Origin: Lentisphaerota bacterium
GTDB taxonomy: Bacteria; Verrucomicrobiota; Lentisphaeria; Oligosphaerales; JAFGRS01
Direction of reading: 5' to 3'
Assembly: GCA_012514865.1 (NCBI GenBank)
Contig: JAAYZO010000331.1
Coordinates: 1 to 8,955 of the forward strand
Length of the DNA stretch: 8,955 nucleotides
Both the position numbers and the translations under genes were made by a program. Positions 6,119-8,955 of this stretch are shown here, one piece after another. The notes below the pieces were generated by a model, which was given only the letters and a program-made list of their open reading frames with translations, did not search any database and was not told where the DNA came from. Within the stretch, counting starts at the first letter, position 1, and each line of letters starts with the position of its first letter.

Positions 6119-7468
6119 GTGTCAAGACAATTCGTAGTCCCCGAACTCGGGGAGGGCGTCGGGTCCGCGGTGGTCGGCAAAGTCCTGGTGAGGCAGGGCG
6201 ACACGGTCGACGTCGATCAGCCGGTCGTGGAACTCGAGACCGACAAAGCCGCCGCGGAGGTCCCGTGTGACATCGCGGGCATCGTCGAGAGAGTGCACGT
6301 CAAGGAAGGCGATGAGGTGAAGGTGGGACAAACCCTCCTCACGCTCAGCGCCGCAGAGGACACCCGGGAGCAGCGCGGCGAGCCGGCGGCGCCGCCCGCG
6401 GCCGCGCCGGAACGCGAGCGCCCCCCCGCCGCGGGCAGGCCTGACGCGTCTGAGGTGCGCGGCAGGCCCGACGCGTCCGACGCGAGCGACGTGTCAGCGC
6501 TGTCCGGCCAGCCTGCTCCGGCGCGCACGCATGCGCCGGAGACCGCGCGGCGGCCCGGCGCCGCCCCCGCGGCGCCCTCGGTGCGGCGCTTCGCCCGCGA
6601 GATCGGGGTCACCATCGACGAGGTCAGTGGCCGCGACCGCCACGGCCGGATCTCGATGGACGACGTGAAGCGCCACGCCCAGTCGCTGCTCTCCGGCTTA
6701 CGCAAGACGCCGCCGCCCGAGATCGACCTTACAGGCACGGACCCTCTGCCCGACTTCGCCAAATGGGGCGCCGTGCGGCGTGAATCCATGAGCATGATCC
6801 GGCGGACCACGGCAGAGCAGTTGACGCGATGCTGGAAGCACGTGGCTCACGTGACGCACTTCGACCGGGCGGATGTCACCGAACTCGAGGAGCTCAGAAA
6901 ACGCTATGCCGACCGGGCAGCCAAGGCCGGCGGCAAGCTGACCATGGCCGTCATGGTCGTCAAGGTTGCGGCTTCCGCGCTGAAGGTGTTCCCCAAGTTC
7001 AATGCGTCAATCGATATGGACGCGCTGGAGATCGTCTACAAGGATTACATCAACATCGGCATTGCCGTGGCGACCGACCGCGGCTTGCTGGTCCCCGTGC
7101 TCCGAGACGTGGACAAGAAGAACATGGTCGAGATCGCCGCAGACGTGTCGAAGATCGCGGAACGCACCCGTGACGGCTCGATTCGCCTGGATGAACTGCG
7201 CGGCGCCACGTTCACGGTGACGAACCTGGGCAACATCGGCGGAACCCATTTCACCCCGATCGTCAACTGGCCGGAAGTCGCGATCCTCGGCATGGGCCGC
7301 GCCCACGTCGAGCCCGGCTTCGAGAACGGGGTGTGCACCCCGAGAGTCTTCCTGCCCCTGTCGCTCTCCTACGACCATCGCCTGATCGACGGCGCGGAAG
7401 CCGCGCGCTTCCTGCGCTGGATTGCCGAAGCCATCGAAGAGCCGCTGCTGCTGTCGTTGGAGGGATAG
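6119..7468 (+). CDS. aceF: Dihydrolipoamide acetyltransferase (E2) of pyruvate dehydrogenase
   Basis: Core enzyme of the complex, transferring the acetyl group from the lipoyl arm to CoA. It has 449 residues from the GTG start. A single lipoyl domain spans ~1-76, with the lipoylated lysine K43 in ETDKAAAEV. A long Ala/Pro/Arg-rich flexible linker (~80-150) carries a 9-residue duplication (GRPDASEVR / GRPDASDAS). The peripheral subunit-binding domain is at ~152-187 (VRRFAREIGV...GRDRHGRISMDDV). The catalytic domain is ~215-449, with the acetyltransferase motif YDHRLIDG giving H420 and D424, and FTPIVNWPEVAILGMG at 378-393. E. coli AceF has three lipoyl domains; one is common elsewhere. Its place between E1 and E3 supports the pyruvate rather than the 2-oxoglutarate or branched-chain complex, as does the aceE-type partner. 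The alternative ATG at 6062 is less likely. Confidence 0.95.
   Translation: MSRQFVVPELGEGVGSAVVGKVLVRQGDTVDVDQPVVELETDKAAAEVPCDIAGIVERVHVKEGDEVKVGQTLLTLSAAEDTREQRGEPAAPPAAAPERERPPAAGRPDASEVRGRPDASDASDVSALSGQPAPARTHAPETARRPGAAPAAPSVRRFAREIGVTIDEVSGRDRHGRISMDDVKRHAQSLLSGLRKTPPPEIDLTGTDPLPDFAKWGAVRRESMSMIRRTTAEQLTRCWKHVAHVTHFDRADVTELEELRKRYADRAAKAGGKLTMAVMVVKVAASALKVFPKFNASIDMDALEIVYKDYINIGIAVATDRGLLVPVLRDVDKKNMVEIAADVSKIAERTRDGSIRLDELRGATFTVTNLGNIGGTHFTPIVNWPEVAILGMGRAHVEPGFENGVCTPRVFLPLSLSYDHRLIDGAEAARFLRWIAEAIEEPLLLSLEG
6434..6480 (+). repeat. Imperfect direct repeat in the E2 linker
   Basis: Two 20-nt copies beginning GGCAGGCC lie at 6434-6453 and 6461-6480, differing at two bases and offset by 27 nt (nine codons). 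They encode GRPDAS twice, and the second copy runs on into a short DASDAS stretch built from GACGCG units. The duplication keeps the frame and lengthens the flexible linker. Confidence 0.75.
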
Positions 7469-7502
7469 GCCGTAAGCCGGACGTCGCCGGCATCACCCCC
7501 GC

Positions 7503-7509
7503 GAAGAGG
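7503..7509 (+). promoter_or_regulatory. Ribosome binding site of the E3 gene
   Basis: GAAGAGG ends eight bases before the ATG at 7518 and supports that start. The 49-nt gap after the E2 stop shows no hairpin with a T-run, so the E3 gene is probably on the same transcript. Confidence 0.6.
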
Positions 7510-7517
7510 CGCACTCC

Positions 7518-8955
7518 ATGCCAGAAACAGAATCCCCAGGTCACGACGCTGGCGTTCCGCCTTCCACCGACCTGCTCGTCATCGGCGCCGGGCCGGGCGG
7601 GTACCCGGCGGCATTCCGTGCTGCCGACCTCGGCCTGCGGGTCGTCCTGGTCGATCCCGAGCCCAATCCCGGCGGCGTATGCCTGTACCGCGGCTGCGTA
7701 CCGTCCAAGGCGTTGCTCCACGTGGCCGGCTTTCTCGCGGAAGCAGAGCGCGCGGCGGAATGGGGTGTCGTGATCCGCGATCTCTCGGTTGATGTGGGCA
7801 GACTGCGCGCCTGGAAGCAAGCTGTCGTCGCGCGCTTGACCAAGGGCCTGGGACAGCTCGTCAGGCAACGGAGTATCACCTATGTCCGTGGGTATGCACG
7901 GCTGAAGGGTCCACACCGCGCGACCATCCGCAGCGAGGCCGGAGAGGACCACGACCTGTCGTTCGACCACGCGGTTGTGGCCACGGGCTCCCGGCCGGGC
8001 ACCGTCCCCGGGATCCCCGATTCACCGCGCGTGATGACGTCCAGGCAGGCGCTTGAACTCGATGATGTGCCCCGGCGCCTCCTGGTTGTCGGCGGCGGCT
8101 ACATCGGCCTCGAACTTGGGCAGGTCTACGCTGCCCTGGGCTCGCGCGTCTCGGTCGTCGAGATGACGACCGAACTCCTGGCCGGCGCCGACCGCGACCT
8201 GGCAGGGCTCCTCGAACAGCGGCTGGCCCGGCAGTCCGAGGGAATCCGTCTGGGAACCACCATCGAGAGCATGGAAGAACGCGACGACGGCATCGCTGTC
8301 ACCTTCGCCGGGAAAGAGGCCGGCCGCGACGTGTTTGACAAGGTGCTGCTGGCGGTGGGGCGCCGACCGCATGCCGCCGAGGTCGGGCTCGAATACACGA
8401 AGGCTACGGTCAATGAGCACGGCTTCATCGAGGTCGACCCGCAGCGCCGCACGGCCGAACCCTCCGTCTTGGCGGTGGGCGATGTCACCGGCCAGCCGAT
8501 GCTGGCGCACAAGGCGACCCACGAGGGCTGCGTGGCCGCGGACGTCGTCGCCGGCAGGAAGGTGGCGTTCGAGCCCCGAACCATCCCTGCGGTGGTCTTC
8601 TCAGACCCCGAGATTGCCTGGTGCGGACTGACGGAGACTCAGGCCAAACGGGAGGCGAGGAAGGTCAGCGTGACCACCTTCCCCTGGGCCGCATCCGGAC
8701 GGGCCGTGACGCTGTCGCAGACCGATGGGCTGACCAAGCTGCTCCTGGACCCCGATGACGGCCGTGTGCTTGGCGTCGGCCTCGCGGGCTGCAACGCCGG
8801 CGAGCTGCTCGCCGAAGCGGTACTGGCCATGGAGATGGGGGCCGTTGCGGAGGACCTGGCCCTGACCATCCATACGCACCCGACGCTCTCGGAAACCATC
8901 ATGGAAGCCGCGCAGGCGTTCGCGGGCCGGAGTACGCACTGCCTCGGTACGGTCA
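7518..8955 (+). CDS. lpdA: Dihydrolipoamide dehydrogenase (E3), 3' end outside the window
   Basis: Flavoprotein disulfide reductase that reoxidises dihydrolipoyl groups on E2 and makes NADH. The frame is open from the ATG at 7518 to the window edge, 479 codons. The FAD-binding GAGPGG is at 23-28. The redox-active disulfide is C55/C60 in GGVCLYRGCVPSK. ATGSRP is at 155-160, the NAD-binding GGGYIG at 192-197, and the second FAD motif AVGDV at 319-323. The dimer-interface catalytic pair is H454 and E459 in HTHPTLSE. The residue after C55-L is tyrosine where many E3s have asparagine (CLNxGC); I recall CLYRGC from other bacterial E3s, so this is a variant rather than a defect. About 17 residues precede the FAD motif; there is no lipoyl domain. 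The ending AFAGRSTHCLGT resembles the normal C-terminus, so only a few residues should be missing. The family also serves other 2-oxo acid complexes, but its place in this operon points to PDH. Confidence 0.95.
   Translation, partial: MPETESPGHDAGVPPSTDLLVIGAGPGGYPAAFRAADLGLRVVLVDPEPNPGGVCLYRGCVPSKALLHVAGFLAEAERAAEWGVVIRDLSVDVGRLRAWKQAVVARLTKGLGQLVRQRSITYVRGYARLKGPHRATIRSEAGEDHDLSFDHAVVATGSRPGTVPGIPDSPRVMTSRQALELDDVPRRLLVVGGGYIGLELGQVYAALGSRVSVVEMTTELLAGADRDLAGLLEQRLARQSEGIRLGTTIESMEERDDGIAVTFAGKEAGRDVFDKVLLAVGRRPHAAEVGLEYTKATVNEHGFIEVDPQRRTAEPSVLAVGDVTGQPMLAHKATHEGCVAADVVAGRKVAFEPRTIPAVVFSDPEIAWCGLTETQAKREARKVSVTTFPWAASGRAVTLSQTDGLTKLLLDPDDGRVLGVGLAGCNAGELLAEAVLAMEMGAVAEDLALTIHTHPTLSETIMEAAQAFAGRSTHCLGTV

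Noticed and set aside
7469..7517. Possible terminator or extra small gene between E2 and E3
   Set aside because: No hairpin with a T-run and no ORF of note; the gap only holds the E3 ribosome binding site.

Overview
The window is GC-rich bacterial DNA whose right two thirds is a pyruvate dehydrogenase (PDH) operon. The order is homodimeric-type E1 (aceE, start 3401), dihydrolipoamide acetyltransferase E2 (6119-7468), and dihydrolipoamide dehydrogenase E3 (from 7518, cut by the window edge). All three are on the + strand with short gaps (69 and 49 nt) and no visible terminator between them. Their catalytic residues are intact, so the complex looks functional: E1 decarboxylates pyruvate with thiamine diphosphate, E2 carries the acetyl group on its single lipoyl arm to CoA, and E3 reoxidises the arm with FAD and NAD+.

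The left third is less conserved. A full-length sensor histidine kinase lies on the - strand (250-2130). It has a roughly seven-helix membrane sensor region, one PAS domain and an intact HisKA/HATPase core. No response regulator follows it inside the window. Instead its 3' end runs into a degenerate copy of a short repeat, and a perfect tandem array of the same repeat type (21-nt unit, three copies) sits at 1-63 in the opposite orientation. Between the kinase and the PDH operon (2131-3400) lie two gene remnants on the - strand. One is the first ~80 codons of a GAF-type signalling protein, still with a good ribosome binding site. The other is the front part of a LamG/concanavalin-fold domain. 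The sequence nearest aceE (3039-3400) has no recognisable gene and should carry the operon promoter, but I cannot place it convincingly.

Likely host: a Gram-negative, high-GC soil- or sediment-type bacterium. The kinase architecture, the GAF remnant motif, the GGGACGAGGG-type repeats and a short GACGCG-rich repeat in the E2 linker together remind me of Acidobacteriota (Vicinamibacteria-like). A myxobacterial or other deltaproteobacterial relative is also possible. This is an impression from pattern memory, not a search result.

I found no convincing undescribed multi-gene system. The points most worth a second look are the repeat invading the kinase 3' end with no partner regulator, the remnant zone between kinase and operon, and the repeat-built E2 linker.
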